DNA of 64,000 nucleotides from Alloyangia pacifica (GTDB lineage: Bacteria > Pseudomonadota > Alphaproteobacteria > Rhodobacterales > Rhodobacteraceae), in contig NZ_FOZW01000011.1 of assembly GCF_900116195.1 (NCBI RefSeq), positions 124,001 through 188,000 of the forward strand, read 5' to 3'. How positions within the stretch are numbered: the first letter of the stretch is position 1; each line of letters starts with the position of its first letter. A program made the translations under genes and the position numbers. Below the pieces are notes generated by a model, which did not search any database, was not told where the DNA came from, and worked only from the letters and a program-made list of their open reading frames with translations. Positions 15,597-24,245 of this stretch are shown piece after piece.

Positions 15597-17396
15597 ATGC
15601 TCGATTCAACCACCGTGAGCCGCACGCAGGAGGTGCTCGACCGGCTCAACGCCGCCCTGGAGGAGGGCGACGTCGCCGCGGCAGCGGCCCTGTTTGCTAC
15701 CGACAGCTACTGGCGCGATCTGATCTCGGTCAGCTGGAACCTCAAGACGGTGGAGGGCCCGGCGGGGGTCGCCGACATGCTCGGCCAGCAGCTCACGCAG
15801 ACCCGTCCCGGCAATTTCCAAATTCAGCCGGGCGAGGTGCCTTCCGAGGACGGCGGCGTGATCACCGCGTGGATCACCTTCGAGACGGCTGCCGGACGCG
15901 GCTGGGGCTTGATGAGATTGAAGGATGACCGGATCTGGACGTTTCTCACCGCGCTGCAGGAACTCAAAGGCTTCGAGGAGAACCGCGGCACGCGCCGCCC
16001 GATGGGCGCCGAGCATGGCGCGCAGAAGAACCGCACCAGTTGGAAGGAGCGGCGCGAGGCGGAGGAGGCCTCGCTCGGCTACGACACACAGCCCTATACG
16101 GTGATCGTCGGCGGCGGTCAGGGCGGCATCGCGCTTGGCGCGCGGCTGCGGCAACTCGGCGTGCCGACCATCGTTCTCGACAAGCACGACCGTCCGGGCG
16201 ACCAGTGGCGCAGCCGGTACAAGTCGCTCTGCCTGCACGATCCGATCTGGTACGACCACCTGCCCTACATCAAGTTCCCCGACAACTGGCCGGTGTTCAC
16301 CCCCAAGGACAAGGTCGGCGACTGGCTAGAGATGTACACCAAGGTCATGGAGATCCCCTACTGGACCCGCACCACGGTCGAGAGGGCAAGCTTCGACGAG
16401 GCCTCGGGGACCTGGACAGTGGAGGTCAATCGCGACGGCGAGAAAGTGGTGCTGAAGCCGACGCAACTGGTGCTCGCCACCGGCATGTCGGGCAAGCCGA
16501 ACCTGCCACAGTTTCCCGGGATGGACAGCTTCAAAGGTACGATTCAGCACTCTTCGCAGCATGACGGTCCGGATGCCTGGAGCGGCAAGAAGGTGGTCGT
16601 GGTGGGCTCGAACAACTCCGCCCATGACATCTGCGCGGCGCTCTGGGAAGCGGATGCCGATGTGACGATGGTTCAGCGTTCGTCGACGCATATCGTGCGC
16701 TCGGACACGCTAATGGAGATCGGGCTCGGCGCGCTCTACTCAGAGGAGGCACTGGCGAACGGCGTGACCACCGAAAAGGCCGACATGATCTTCGCCTCGC
16801 TGCCCTACAAGATCATGCACGAGTTCCAGATCCCGCTCTACGACCAGATGCGCGAACGGGACGCCGAGTTCTACGCCGGGCTGGAGAAGGCCGGCTTCGA
16901 TCTCGACTGGGGCGACGACGGCTCGGGGCTGTTCATGAAGTACCTGCGTCGCGGCTCGGGTTACTACATCGACGTCGGTGCCAGCCAGTTGATCATCGAC
17001 GGTGAGGTGAAGCTGGTGAAGGGCCAGGTCGACCACTTCGACGAGACCGCGGTTGTGCTGTCGGATGGCACGCGGCTTGATGCCGATCTGGTGGTCATGG
17101 CCACCGGGTACGGCTCGATGAACGGCTGGGCGGCGGACCTCATCAGCCAGGAGGTCGCCGACAAAGTGGGCAAAGTCTGGGGCCTTGGGTCCGACACCAC
17201 CAAGGATCCCGGCCCCTGGGAGGGCGAGCAGCGCAACATGTGGAAGCCGACGCAACAGCAGAACCTTTGGTTCCACGGCGGCAACCTGCACCAGTCGCGT
17301 CACTACTCTCTCTATCTCGCGCTGCAGCTGAAGGCCCGGATGGAGGGCTTGGACACCCCCGTCTACGGCCTGCAGGAAGTGCATCACCTGGCGTGA
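15597..17396 (+). CDS. NTF2-domain-fused flavin-containing monooxygenase
   Basis: A 599-residue protein. Residues 1-130 look like a SnoaL/NTF2-like domain. From about 155 a class B flavoprotein monooxygenase follows, with FAD motif VIVGGGQGGIALGARL, the FxGxxxH-type motif FKGTIQHSSQHDG, a second dinucleotide motif VVVVGSNNSAHD for NAD(P)H, and ATGYGSM near the end. Such enzymes oxygenate nucleophilic heteroatoms or ketones in the cytoplasm using NADPH and O2. An agaggaggagacgcg RBS precedes the ATG. Placement between an AcoR-like regulator and a butanediol-dehydrogenase-like gene suggests alcohol or ketone catabolism; the true substrate is unknown. Confidence 0.88.
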   Translation: MLDSTTVSRTQEVLDRLNAALEEGDVAAAAALFATDSYWRDLISVSWNLKTVEGPAGVADMLGQQLTQTRPGNFQIQPGEVPSEDGGVITAWITFETAAGRGWGLMRLKDDRIWTFLTALQELKGFEENRGTRRPMGAEHGAQKNRTSWKERREAEEASLGYDTQPYTVIVGGGQGGIALGARLRQLGVPTIVLDKHDRPGDQWRSRYKSLCLHDPIWYDHLPYIKFPDNWPVFTPKDKVGDWLEMYTKVMEIPYWTRTTVERASFDEASGTWTVEVNRDGEKVVLKPTQLVLATGMSGKPNLPQFPGMDSFKGTIQHSSQHDGPDAWSGKKVVVVGSNNSAHDICAALWEADADVTMVQRSSTHIVRSDTLMEIGLGALYSEEALANGVTTEKADMIFASLPYKIMHEFQIPLYDQMRERDAEFYAGLEKAGFDLDWGDDGSGLFMKYLRRGSGYYIDVGASQLIIDGEVKLVKGQVDHFDETAVVLSDGTRLDADLVVMATGYGSMNGWAADLISQEVADKVGKVWGLGSDTTKDPGPWEGEQRNMWKPTQQQNLWFHGGNLHQSRHYSLYLALQLKARMEGLDTPVYGLQEVHHLA

Positions 17397-17404
17397 TGCA
17401 TTTC

Positions 17405-17432
17405 GCGCCCGGCTCCCTCCCGGGCCGGGCGC
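17405..17432 (+). terminator. Hairpin between monooxygenase and dehydrogenase genes
   Basis: GCGCCCGG and CCGGGCGC form an 8-bp stem around a 12-nt loop beginning just after the monooxygenase stop; atactcttttc follows. This looks like a partial rho-independent terminator ahead of the dehydrogenase gene. Confidence 0.5.
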
Positions 17433-17462
17433 ATACTCTTTTCAAGACTTGGAGAAAGACAC

Positions 17463-18515
17463 ATGAAAGCAGCACGTTGGTACGGCGTGAAGGATATCCG
17501 CGTCGAGGATGTGGCTGAGCCCGCCCCGGGCCCCGGCGAGGTGAAGGTCAAGGTCGCCTGGACCGGCATCTGCGGCAGTGACCTGCACGAGTACCTCGCC
17601 GGCCCGATCTTCGTACCGGTGGGTGAGGACCATCCGCTCAGCCACGATCAGGCGCCGATCACCATGGGCCATGAGTTTTGCGGCGTGGTGACCGAACTGG
17701 GCGATGGCGTGACCGGGCTGGCTCCGGGTGATCGTGTCGCCATCGAGCCGATCTTTGCCTGTGGTAGTTGCCCGGCGTGCCTAGAGGGGAAGTACAATCT
17801 GTGCGACCAGTTGGGCTTCGTCGGCCTCTCCGGTGGGCATGGCGGGTTCGCCGCCCATTCGGTTGTCCCCGCGCGCATGGTGCACAAGATGCCCGACGCG
17901 CTGTCGATGGAGCAGGGCGCGCTGGTTGAGCCCGCCGCCGTGGCGCTGCACGCGGTGCGGCTGTCGAAGATCAAGGCGGGTGACATGGCAGCGGTCTTTG
18001 GCGCCGGACCGATCGGCCTGCTGGTGGTCGAGGCGCTGCGCGTTGCCGGGGCCGCGCAGATTCACGTGGTGGAACCCTCCGAGGTGCGTCGGCAGAAGGC
18101 GCTGGAGCTTGGCGCGACCAGTGCGATCGACCCGATGTCCGAAGACGCGGTCGCGGCGATCCGCGCGGCCACCGGCGGCGTGCACGTCGCCTTTGAGGTC
18201 ACCGGCGTGCCGCAGGTGCTGCCGCAATGTATCGATGCCACACGACACGAGGGACAGACGCTGATCGTGTCGATCTGGGAGGGCGAGGCGTCGTTCCATC
18301 CCAACACGGCGGTGCTAAAGGAGCGCCAACTGCAGGGCACCATCGCCTATCGCAACGTCTATCCCGCGGTGATGGAGCTGATGACACAGGGCTATTTCAG
18401 CGCCGACAAGCTGGTGACAAAGCGTATCTCCATAGACGCCATCGTCGCCGAAGGGTTCGAGGCACTCGTCGCCGAGAAATCGCACGTCAAGATTCTCGTC
18501 GAAGCGCCGGACTGA
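17463..18515 (+). CDS. 2,3-butanediol dehydrogenase-like zinc alcohol dehydrogenase
   Basis: A 350-residue medium-chain dehydrogenase. Catalytic zinc ligands Cys37 (GICGSD) and His70-Glu71 (GHEFCG) and the four structural-zinc cysteines C100, C103, C106 and C114 are all present. The NAD-binding GAGPIG motif lies near residues 180-185. The N-terminal sequence and the LHEYLAGP and GEDHPLS segments resemble bacterial (R,R)-butanediol/acetoin dehydrogenases. It would interconvert a secondary alcohol and a ketone. With an AcoR-type regulator and a flavin monooxygenase in the same run, a diol, ketol or ketone route is likely. A cttggagaaagac RBS precedes the ATG. Confidence 0.85.
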   Translation: MKAARWYGVKDIRVEDVAEPAPGPGEVKVKVAWTGICGSDLHEYLAGPIFVPVGEDHPLSHDQAPITMGHEFCGVVTELGDGVTGLAPGDRVAIEPIFACGSCPACLEGKYNLCDQLGFVGLSGGHGGFAAHSVVPARMVHKMPDALSMEQGALVEPAAVALHAVRLSKIKAGDMAAVFGAGPIGLLVVEALRVAGAAQIHVVEPSEVRRQKALELGATSAIDPMSEDAVAAIRAATGGVHVAFEVTGVPQVLPQCIDATRHEGQTLIVSIWEGEASFHPNTAVLKERQLQGTIAYRNVYPAVMELMTQGYFSADKLVTKRISIDAIVAEGFEALVAEKSHVKILVEAPD

Positions 18516-18689
18516 CCCTTGGCGCAGGTCATGCGGTTTGGTCACGAGCTGCGTCCTCCGCGGCACCCGAAGACCCTGCGCGGATGGCGGGAAAGGATGC
18601 CGAACTCAGTGGCAGTTTTGCTGACCGGCACCTTTCCGTTCTGAATGCTTTTGGTGGAAGCGGGCGCGACGTGCGCGAGGGCCCTGAGC

Positions 18690-19625
18690 TCAGGCACGGC
18701 ACCTCGCGGCCCCGATGCTTGCGATGACGAAATCCGGAACGATGCCCGACCGCCGGATCGCCTCTGCCGGGTCGAGCCCGAGGAGCGCACCGTGCCCTGT
18801 GACCAGCGACGTCGCAAAACCCATCTGGCGACCGCCGAGAATGTCGGTGTGCAGGGTGTCCCCGACCATCAGCACTCGCCCGGGCGCAATCTGCGGCGCG
18901 ATTTGACTTAGGGCGAGCGTGTATATCTCCGCGAAAGGCTTGCCGAGAAAGACCGGCGCAATCCCGACCGCATCGGCGAGGCGATGTGCGAAATGCCCGG
19001 GCTCGAGCGACAGGCCGGTCTCGCGCGGGGCGACGATGTCGGGATTCCCGACCACGACCGGGCGCGGATGCGCGCGCAGCGCGGCCTCCAGCATGCTCTG
19101 GCGCGTCTCGGTCCATCCATCCGTGCCGATCAGCAGGAAACCCTGTGCCTCCGCGTAGGCCGCGGGATCGTCACCGAGGAAGATCAGGTCGATATTTTCG
19201 AATTCCTCCATGCCATTATCCGGGCTCAGCATCGCCCCCCATCGCAGGCGCGGCGCGCGCGCCAGATGCGCCAGGAGCGCTTCGCGGCTGGTCACCACCT
19301 CTTCGGGCGCGAAGTCAAAGCCGAGCCGCGCGTAGCGCTGCATCATCACCCGCTTGGGATAGGCGGCCGAATTGGACACCACAGCCACCGCCTTGCCCGC
19401 CGCCCGGAGCGCAGCGATGGCCTCCGCCGCGCCCGGGATCGGGGATTCACCCACGTTCAGCACCCCGTATGCATCGAGCAGAACGAGATCGAAGGGCCCG
19501 GCGATCTCGGCCAGGCTCTCCGCCGATTGCCAACCTGCCTCGAATTCCGCCGCCGGAAGGCGGGACCGCACGCCGAGATAGGCCTCGAAGGCGGTCGCCG
19601 CCGCCCTGTCGCGCGCCCCGCTCAC
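18690..19625 (-). CDS. HAD-superfamily hydrolase (NagD-like, TIGR01459 type)
   Basis: A 311-residue HAD protein read from a GTG at 19625 that overlaps the preceding permease stop; the longer frame upstream lies inside that permease and is rejected. Motif I reads LLDAYGVLNVG (Asp51 nucleophile), motif II VVSNSA, motif III GKPFAEIYTLAL and motif IV MVGDTLHTDILGG. The second Asp of a typical DxD phosphatase motif is Tyr53; a D-x-aromatic motif is usual in the DVWGVL-type subfamily. As the last gene of a Phn-type importer operon it may dephosphorylate or sense the imported phosphorus compound, which is inferred. The 174 bp to the convergent dehydrogenase gene hold nothing I can identify. Confidence 0.82.
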   Translation of the reverse strand: MSGARDRAAATAFEAYLGVRSRLPAAEFEAGWQSAESLAEIAGPFDLVLLDAYGVLNVGESPIPGAAEAIAALRAAGKAVAVVSNSAAYPKRVMMQRYARLGFDFAPEEVVTSREALLAHLARAPRLRWGAMLSPDNGMEEFENIDLIFLGDDPAAYAEAQGFLLIGTDGWTETRQSMLEAALRAHPRPVVVGNPDIVAPRETGLSLEPGHFAHRLADAVGIAPVFLGKPFAEIYTLALSQIAPQIAPGRVLMVGDTLHTDILGGRQMGFATSLVTGHGALLGLDPAEAIRRSGIVPDFVIASIGAARCRA

Positions 19626-20431
19626 AGGATGCGGCGACGCAGGAAGGCCGAGACGATCTCGCCCAAAACGACGAGCGCCAGGATGGCGAGCAGGACGGTC
19701 GCGGCCTCGGGCCAGTTGAACGTGTCGATGGCGCCTTGCAGGATGATCCCGATGCCGCCCGCACCGACAAGTCCCAGCACCGTCGACTCGCGCAGGTTGA
19801 TGTCCCAGCGCAGGATCGCCACGGCCCAGAAAGTCGGCATGACCTGCGGCACGATGGCATAGGCGATGACCTTGAAGCGCGAGGCGCCCGTCGCTTCCAG
19901 CGCCTCGACCGGACGGGTGTCGATTTCTTCGATCGCCTCGCCCAGCAGCTTGCCGATGAAACCGATGGACCTGAACATGATCGCCACGACGCCGGCGACG
20001 ATGCCGGGGCCGAAGATCGCCACGAAGAGCAGCGCCCAGATGATCGTGTTGACTGACCGCGAGCTGACGAGGATCAGCCTCCCGAGCCAGAGCGTGCCAC
20101 GGTTGGGCGTGGTGTTCTGTGCCGCGATATAGGCAACCGGCAGCGAGACGATCACCGCCAGCGCGGTGGCGAAGGTGGCAATGTTCACGGTCTCCCACAG
20201 CACGCGAAGGATGCTGCCGAGATTGCTGGCGTCGGGCGGATACATGCGCCCGAAGAGGTCGGCCATCTGGCTCGGTGAATCCCAGACCCAGGCCCAGATG
20301 ATCTCGATCGAGCCAAGCGCCCAGAAGACCGCCAGGGCGCAGACCGCGAAGACACCGAAGCGCCGGGCCTTCTCCTTCGGCGTATGGCGCGACCAGTCCT
20401 CGCGCCCGAACTGCTCGGAGATGCTGCTCAT
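19622..20431 (-). CDS. phnE: Phosphonate-type ABC transporter permease (second PhnE)
   Basis: A 269-residue permease of the PhnE family: a cytoplasmic N-terminus with charged residues, then about six membrane segments and the permease loop ARPVEALEATGASRFKVIAY-type sequence near the middle (RPVEALEATGASRFKVIAYA). It overlaps the HAD gene (3 nt) and the first permease gene (4 nt), so translation is coupled. Two tandem PhnE proteins are common in PhnCDE1E2 importers and form the transmembrane heterodimer. Confidence 0.9.
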   Translation of the reverse strand: MSSISEQFGREDWSRHTPKEKARRFGVFAVCALAVFWALGSIEIIWAWVWDSPSQMADLFGRMYPPDASNLGSILRVLWETVNIATFATALAVIVSLPVAYIAAQNTTPNRGTLWLGRLILVSSRSVNTIIWALLFVAIFGPGIVAGVVAIMFRSIGFIGKLLGEAIEEIDTRPVEALEATGASRFKVIAYAIVPQVMPTFWAVAILRWDINLRESTVLGLVGAGGIGIILQGAIDTFNWPEAATVLLAILALVVLGEIVSAFLRRRIL

Positions 20432-21222
20432 GCGATGCGCTTCCTGATCTGGCCGCTGATCGCCTCGGAGACGAGGATCACGCCGACGATGACGATGGTG
20501 ATGGCGAGCGCGAAATCATAGTCGTAGCGCCCGAAGGCATTGGCCAGCGTCGCGCCGATGCCGCCCGCGCCGACGATGCCGACCACCGCCGAGGCCCGCA
20601 GGTTGGAGTCGAGTTGATAGATGGTCAGCCCGATTTGCCGGGGCATGATCTGGGGAAAGATCGCGTAGACCAGCGTCGAGAGGTAGGGCGCTCCGGCGGC
20701 GCGCATCGCCTCCACCTGGCCGAAGTCGATCTCCTCGATCCGTTCGGCCAGCATCTTGGCGACGAAGCCGATGGAATAGACCACCAGCGTCAGCACGCCG
20801 GCGAAGGGTCCGAAGCCGACCGCCTTGACGAAGATGATCGCGACGATGACCGGATGGAAGCTGCGGGCGATGATGATGATCGCCCGGCCGAGGTAAAAGA
20901 TTGGCAGCGGCGCGACATTGCGCGCGGCCATGAAGGCGATGGGGATCGACAGGGCGACGCCGCCGACGGTGGCGAGGATGGCGATCTTCAGGCTCTCCAG
21001 GAAGCCGTCTATCAGCAGGCCGCTGCGCTCGAAGCTCGGAGGAAAGGCCCCGCCGAAGATGCGCCCGGCCCGCTCGATCCCCTGCGCGACCCGCGCCCAG
21101 TCAATCGGCATGGTCGCTGCGACCCAGCCGAAATAGGCCAGAGCACCAAGATACACGGCCCAGCGAAGCAGCGGGTTGGCGATGACGGGCGGCTTGCGCC
21201 AGGTGTCGGGGTGCTGGCTCAT
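20428..21222 (-). CDS. phnE: Phosphonate-type ABC transporter permease (first PhnE)
   Basis: A 264-residue PhnE-family permease. It has about six hydrophobic segments, a periplasmic insertion near residues 45-70, and the coupling loop FGQVEAMRAAGAPYLSTLVY. It overlaps phnC and the second phnE by 4 nt each. With its partner it would form the membrane channel of a phosphonate, phosphite or phosphate-ester importer. Confidence 0.9.
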   Translation of the reverse strand: MSQHPDTWRKPPVIANPLLRWAVYLGALAYFGWVAATMPIDWARVAQGIERAGRIFGGAFPPSFERSGLLIDGFLESLKIAILATVGGVALSIPIAFMAARNVAPLPIFYLGRAIIIIARSFHPVIVAIIFVKAVGFGPFAGVLTLVVYSIGFVAKMLAERIEEIDFGQVEAMRAAGAPYLSTLVYAIFPQIMPRQIGLTIYQLDSNLRASAVVGIVGAGGIGATLANAFGRYDYDFALAITIVIVGVILVSEAISGQIRKRIA

Positions 21223-21995
21223 GACGCCTCCCGCAGGTCGCCACCGCGGTCGGCATGGGGGCTGCCGGAATAGATCCGTTCCATCGCCTCCTCGTCGAGA
21301 GCGCCAGGCAGGTCGTCGAAGATGATCCGTCCGAAGCGCATGCCGACGATGCGGTCGGTGTATTTCTTGGCCTCGGTCACGTTGTGGATATTGATGAGCA
21401 CCGGCAGCTTCAGCTCACCGGCGAGATCGCGCAGCAGCCCCATGATCTGCTCGGAAGTCTTGGGATCGAGCGAGGCGGTGGGCTCGTCGGCGAGCAGAAT
21501 CTCTGGGTCCTGCATCAGCGCCCGGACCACGCCGACCCTCTGGCGCTCGCCGCCCGACAGCTGGTCGGCGCGGGTGTTGGCGTATTGCGCGATGCCGACG
21601 CGCTCCATCAGCTCGTAGGCGCGGCGGATGTCTTCCTTGGGGTAGCGTCGCATGATCGCGGCCCAGGTCGAGATGTATCCCAGCCGCCCGGACTGCACGT
21701 TCTCCATCACGGTCAGCCGGTCGACGAGGTTGAACCCCTGGAAGACCATGCCGATCTTGCGCCGCGCGGCGCGCAGCTGGCGGCCCCTTAGGTTGGTGAG
21801 CTCGGTGCCGTTCAGCACGATGCTGCCCGAGGTCGGCTCGACCAGGCGGTTGATGCAGCGCAGCAGGGTGGATTTCCCGGCCCCCGAGGAGCCGATGATC
21901 GACACCACGCTTTCCCCCTCGATGGTCAGGTCGAGGTTCTTCAGCACCGGTGCGCCGCTGCCGTAGCTTTTGACCAGGTCGGTGATCTTCAACAT
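21219..21995 (-). CDS. phnC: Phosphonate-type ABC transporter ATP-binding protein
   Basis: A 258-residue PhnC-family ATPase with Walker A GSSGAGKST near residues 36-44, Q-loop MVFQGFN, signature LSGGERQRV, Walker B ILLADEP and switch His in NIHNV. The GRQLRAARRKIGMVFQ stretch is characteristic of PhnC. It begins 54 nt after the phnD stop, beyond a strong stem-loop, and overlaps the first phnE. Confidence 0.92.
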   Translation of the reverse strand: MLKITDLVKSYGSGAPVLKNLDLTIEGESVVSIIGSSGAGKSTLLRCINRLVEPTSGSIVLNGTELTNLRGRQLRAARRKIGMVFQGFNLVDRLTVMENVQSGRLGYISTWAAIMRRYPKEDIRRAYELMERVGIAQYANTRADQLSGGERQRVGVVRALMQDPEILLADEPTASLDPKTSEQIMGLLRDLAGELKLPVLINIHNVTEAKKYTDRIVGMRFGRIIFDDLPGALDEEAMERIYSGSPHADRGGDLREAS

Positions 21996-22009
21996 GTGGA
22001 GACTCCATG

Positions 22010-22039
22010 CCGGAGCCGGGCACGAGACCCCGGCTCCGG
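22010..22039 (-). repeat. Stem-loop between phnD and phnC
   Basis: CCGGAGCCGGG and CCCGGCTCCGG form an 11-bp perfect stem with an 8-nt loop, lying directly after the phnD stop (on the minus strand) and before phnC. No clear T-run follows. It probably stabilises the phnD message or partly terminates. Confidence 0.6.
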
Positions 22040-22049
22040 TCTTGTAAGG

Positions 22050-23015
22050 TCACTCTGCAGCAAGGCCGGCCGGTGTGTACTCGACGCCGTTCGCCTTTTG
22101 GATCTGGCGGATGACCTTCCACTGATCCTTGTAGGTGATCGGAATGAACTTGCTGACCCCGCTGAACTCCTCGCCAAGCGCGGTGCCGGCAAAGTCGAAG
22201 CTGAAGAAGGCCTGCTCGATCTTCTCCTTCAGCTCGGGCGTCAGATCATGGGCATAGGCATAGGAGGTCGTCGGGAAGGGATCGCTCTCCCAGACGATGC
22301 GCACCTCGGCGGGATCGTAGAGCCCGCGCTCGGCCATGCGATCGACCACTTCCGAGGCGACGGGCGCGGCGTCGTAGTCGCCAGCGACAACCCCAAGCAT
22401 TGATTGGTCATGGCTGCCCGAATAGACCACCTCGTAATCCGTGTCGGGCACCACGCCCAGGTCGGGGAACAGCGCGCGCGGCGCCAGATTGCCCGAATTC
22501 GAGGTCGGCGAGGTATGCGCGATGCGCTTGCCGGCAAGATCGGGCACCTCCTTGATGTCGCTGTCGGCCTGAGTGTAGATCTGCAGCTTGTAGCCGAACT
22601 GCCCGTCGTCGGCTCCCATGATGGCGAAGGGCACCGCCCCAGCAAGGTTCACCGCGAAAGGCGTCGGCCCGGTCGAGAAGCCGGCAATGTGCAGGCGACC
22701 CGAACGCATCGCCTCGACCTCGGCCGAGTTGGACTGCACCGCGAAGAATTGCACGTCCTTGCCGGTGACCTCTTCGAGATGGGCGATGAACGGCTCCCAG
22801 ATGTCCTCGTAGATGGCCGGATCCTCGACCGGCGTATAGGCAAAGACCAGGGTGCCGGGATCCTTCAGATCGCCCGCATCCGCGGGCGCGTCGGCGACCA
22901 GGTCACCGTCGGAGTCGGTGTACTGGCTGTCGAGCGCCGCGGTTTCTTCCTGAGCAAATGCCGCACCGGCCGACAGGGCCAGCGACACGAGCAGACTCGT
23001 GGTGTGCCTAAGCAT
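22050..23015 (-). CDS. phnD: Phosphonate/phosphite-type periplasmic binding protein
   Basis: A 321-residue PhnD-family protein with a Sec signal peptide (MLRHTTSLLVSLALSAGAAF, cleavage after FAQ or AFA) and a type II periplasmic-binding fold. The HTSPTSNSGNLAPRALF segment carries the Ser/Thr-rich oxyanion loop of PhnD/PtxB proteins, and GSHDQSMLGVVAGDYDAAPV is another family signature. It should capture a phosphonate, phosphite or phosphate ester for PhnC-PhnE-PhnE. No C-P lyase (phnG-M) or phosphonatase genes occur in the window, so the ligand need not be a phosphonate. A gggaggaggacatcacc leader supports the ATG. Confidence 0.9.
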   Translation of the reverse strand: MLRHTTSLLVSLALSAGAAFAQEETAALDSQYTDSDGDLVADAPADAGDLKDPGTLVFAYTPVEDPAIYEDIWEPFIAHLEEVTGKDVQFFAVQSNSAEVEAMRSGRLHIAGFSTGPTPFAVNLAGAVPFAIMGADDGQFGYKLQIYTQADSDIKEVPDLAGKRIAHTSPTSNSGNLAPRALFPDLGVVPDTDYEVVYSGSHDQSMLGVVAGDYDAAPVASEVVDRMAERGLYDPAEVRIVWESDPFPTTSYAYAHDLTPELKEKIEQAFFSFDFAGTALGEEFSGVSKFIPITYKDQWKVIRQIQKANGVEYTPAGLAAE

Positions 23016-23204
23016 GGTGATGTCCTCCTCCCAAAGGGCATTATGTGCGTCTGGCCCCTGTGTCCTCCGGCCAGTCCAGCGGGATCACATCACCTTTATG
23101 TTGGAAGTGCAATAAATCTGTCGTATTTATCTGCGATATTCAAACTTCCGGATACAACAGGCGGAGCGCGATCAGGGGTGGAGCAGCCGAGCACACAACA
23201 TCGC
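23016..23204. promoter_or_regulatory. Divergent phnD/deoR promoter region
   Basis: This 189-bp divergent region contains an AT-rich core (about 23095-23160) that stands out from the GC-rich surroundings. GGAAGT at 23103-23108 and ACTTCC at 23144-23149 form an inverted pair 35 bp apart, possible half-sites for the adjacent DeoR regulator. No -35/-10 pair is assigned with confidence. Confidence 0.45.
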
Positions 23205-23963
23205 ATGAAGAAGCGCGAGCGGCACGAGCAGATCCTGCTCCAGCTCAAGCTCCGGCCCCATGTCCGGGTTGCCGAGCTCGCGACGCTGTTCGGCGTGACC
23301 ACCGAAACCGTGCGCCGTGACATGGGCGATCTGGAACGCCAGGGCTTGCTGGAGCGCGCCCATGGCGGAGCCTCTGCCACCCATCCCGGCGCGCATCGCG
23401 ATCTGGACGAACGCCGACAGGAACGTGTCGTGGAGCGCGAACGCCTGGCCGGTCTCGCCGCGTCGCTGGTGCGCGACGGCGACACGGTCATGATCGACGC
23501 GGGCTCGACGACCATGGTCTTCGCCCGGCTGCTTGCCTTTGCAGAGACCCGCGTCACCGCGATCACCAACAGCCTGCAGATCGGCATGATCCTCGGCCAG
23601 AGCGCCAGCGCGCGCGTGATCCTTGCGCCGGGAAACTACCTGCCGCAGGAAGCCGCCGTCGTCGGCATCGACACCTGTGACTACCTTGCCCGCTACCAGG
23701 TGGACGCCTGTTTCCTCGGCGCGGCGGGCCTCAGCGAGGCTGGGGTGACCGAGGCCGTCGAAGGTTTTGCCGCCGTCAAACGCGCGATGATGCGGCAGTC
23801 GGCAGCCTGCCGTTTCCTCATCGACGCGAGCAAGTTCGGGCTCACGCAGCTGGACGTCGTGGCGCAATTTGAAGAGATGGATACGCTGGTCAGCGACCGG
23901 GCTCCGGACCCCGCGCTTGCGGCGTGTCTTGCCGAGAGCGGGGTCCGTACTTTCGCGCCCTAG
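23205..23963 (+). CDS. DeoR/GlpR-family transcriptional regulator
   Basis: A 252-residue DeoR-family protein. The N-terminal winged HTH (MKKRERHEQILLQLKLRPHV, then LFGVTTETVRRDMGDLERQG) is followed by a DeoR-C sugar-phosphate-sensing domain with DAGSTTMVFARLL and DACFLGAAGLSEAGVTE. ATG 23205 is used; a GTG at 23179 would add a few residues. It is transcribed away from phnD and probably represses the Phn-type importer/HAD operon. DeoR regulators usually sense phosphorylated sugars or polyols, which hints that the importer brings in a phosphate ester. Confidence 0.88.
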   Translation: MKKRERHEQILLQLKLRPHVRVAELATLFGVTTETVRRDMGDLERQGLLERAHGGASATHPGAHRDLDERRQERVVERERLAGLAASLVRDGDTVMIDAGSTTMVFARLLAFAETRVTAITNSLQIGMILGQSASARVILAPGNYLPQEAAVVGIDTCDYLARYQVDACFLGAAGLSEAGVTEAVEGFAAVKRAMMRQSAACRFLIDASKFGLTQLDVVAQFEEMDTLVSDRAPDPALAACLAESGVRTFAP

Positions 23964-23970
23964 GCGCGAT

Positions 23971-24045
23971 GTCCTGCCTTGAACCTCCGGCTTCACTTGC
24001 CCCGGCGCACCAATCCAAGATGGGAGGTTCAGCAGGGGGCAGGAC
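23971..24045. repeat. Bipartite inverted repeat between convergent genes
   Basis: GTCCTGCC (23971-23978) and GAACCTCC (23981-23988) recur inverted as GGAGGTTC (24023-24030) and GGCAGGAC (24038-24045). The arms differ by a small internal insertion. It lies just after the deoR stop and could form a long hairpin acting as a terminator, or be one end of a lost insertion sequence. The rest of 23964-24245 holds only a weak 6-bp hairpin at 24210-24227 and nothing else I can support. Confidence 0.55.
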
Positions 24046-24245
24046 GGGTTCCCTCAAAGAGGACATGATAAAACCGAGATAGCGGGACCTGTCGCGCGAG
24101 CGCCCATTTGCCCATCGGTAGCGACCTCCCTCAGCGCAACCTCGAATGGTGCAACTTGGACCGCTTGGGGTGGCTCACGCGCTCACCTCACCCCTCAAGC
24201 CGCGAAGGAGCCTCCCTCCAAGGAGGCACCATTGCGGAGCCTGTG

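Noticed and set aside
18690-23015. Assignment of the Phn-type importer as part of a C-P lyase system
   Set aside because: No phnG-M, phosphonatase or phosphite dehydrogenase genes occur in the window, and the regulator is DeoR rather than PhnF type.
22404-23204. A long in-frame N-terminal extension of the DeoR regulator
   Set aside because: It would run antisense through phnD, and the DeoR family N-terminus begins at the ATG at 23205; the extension has no domain similarity.
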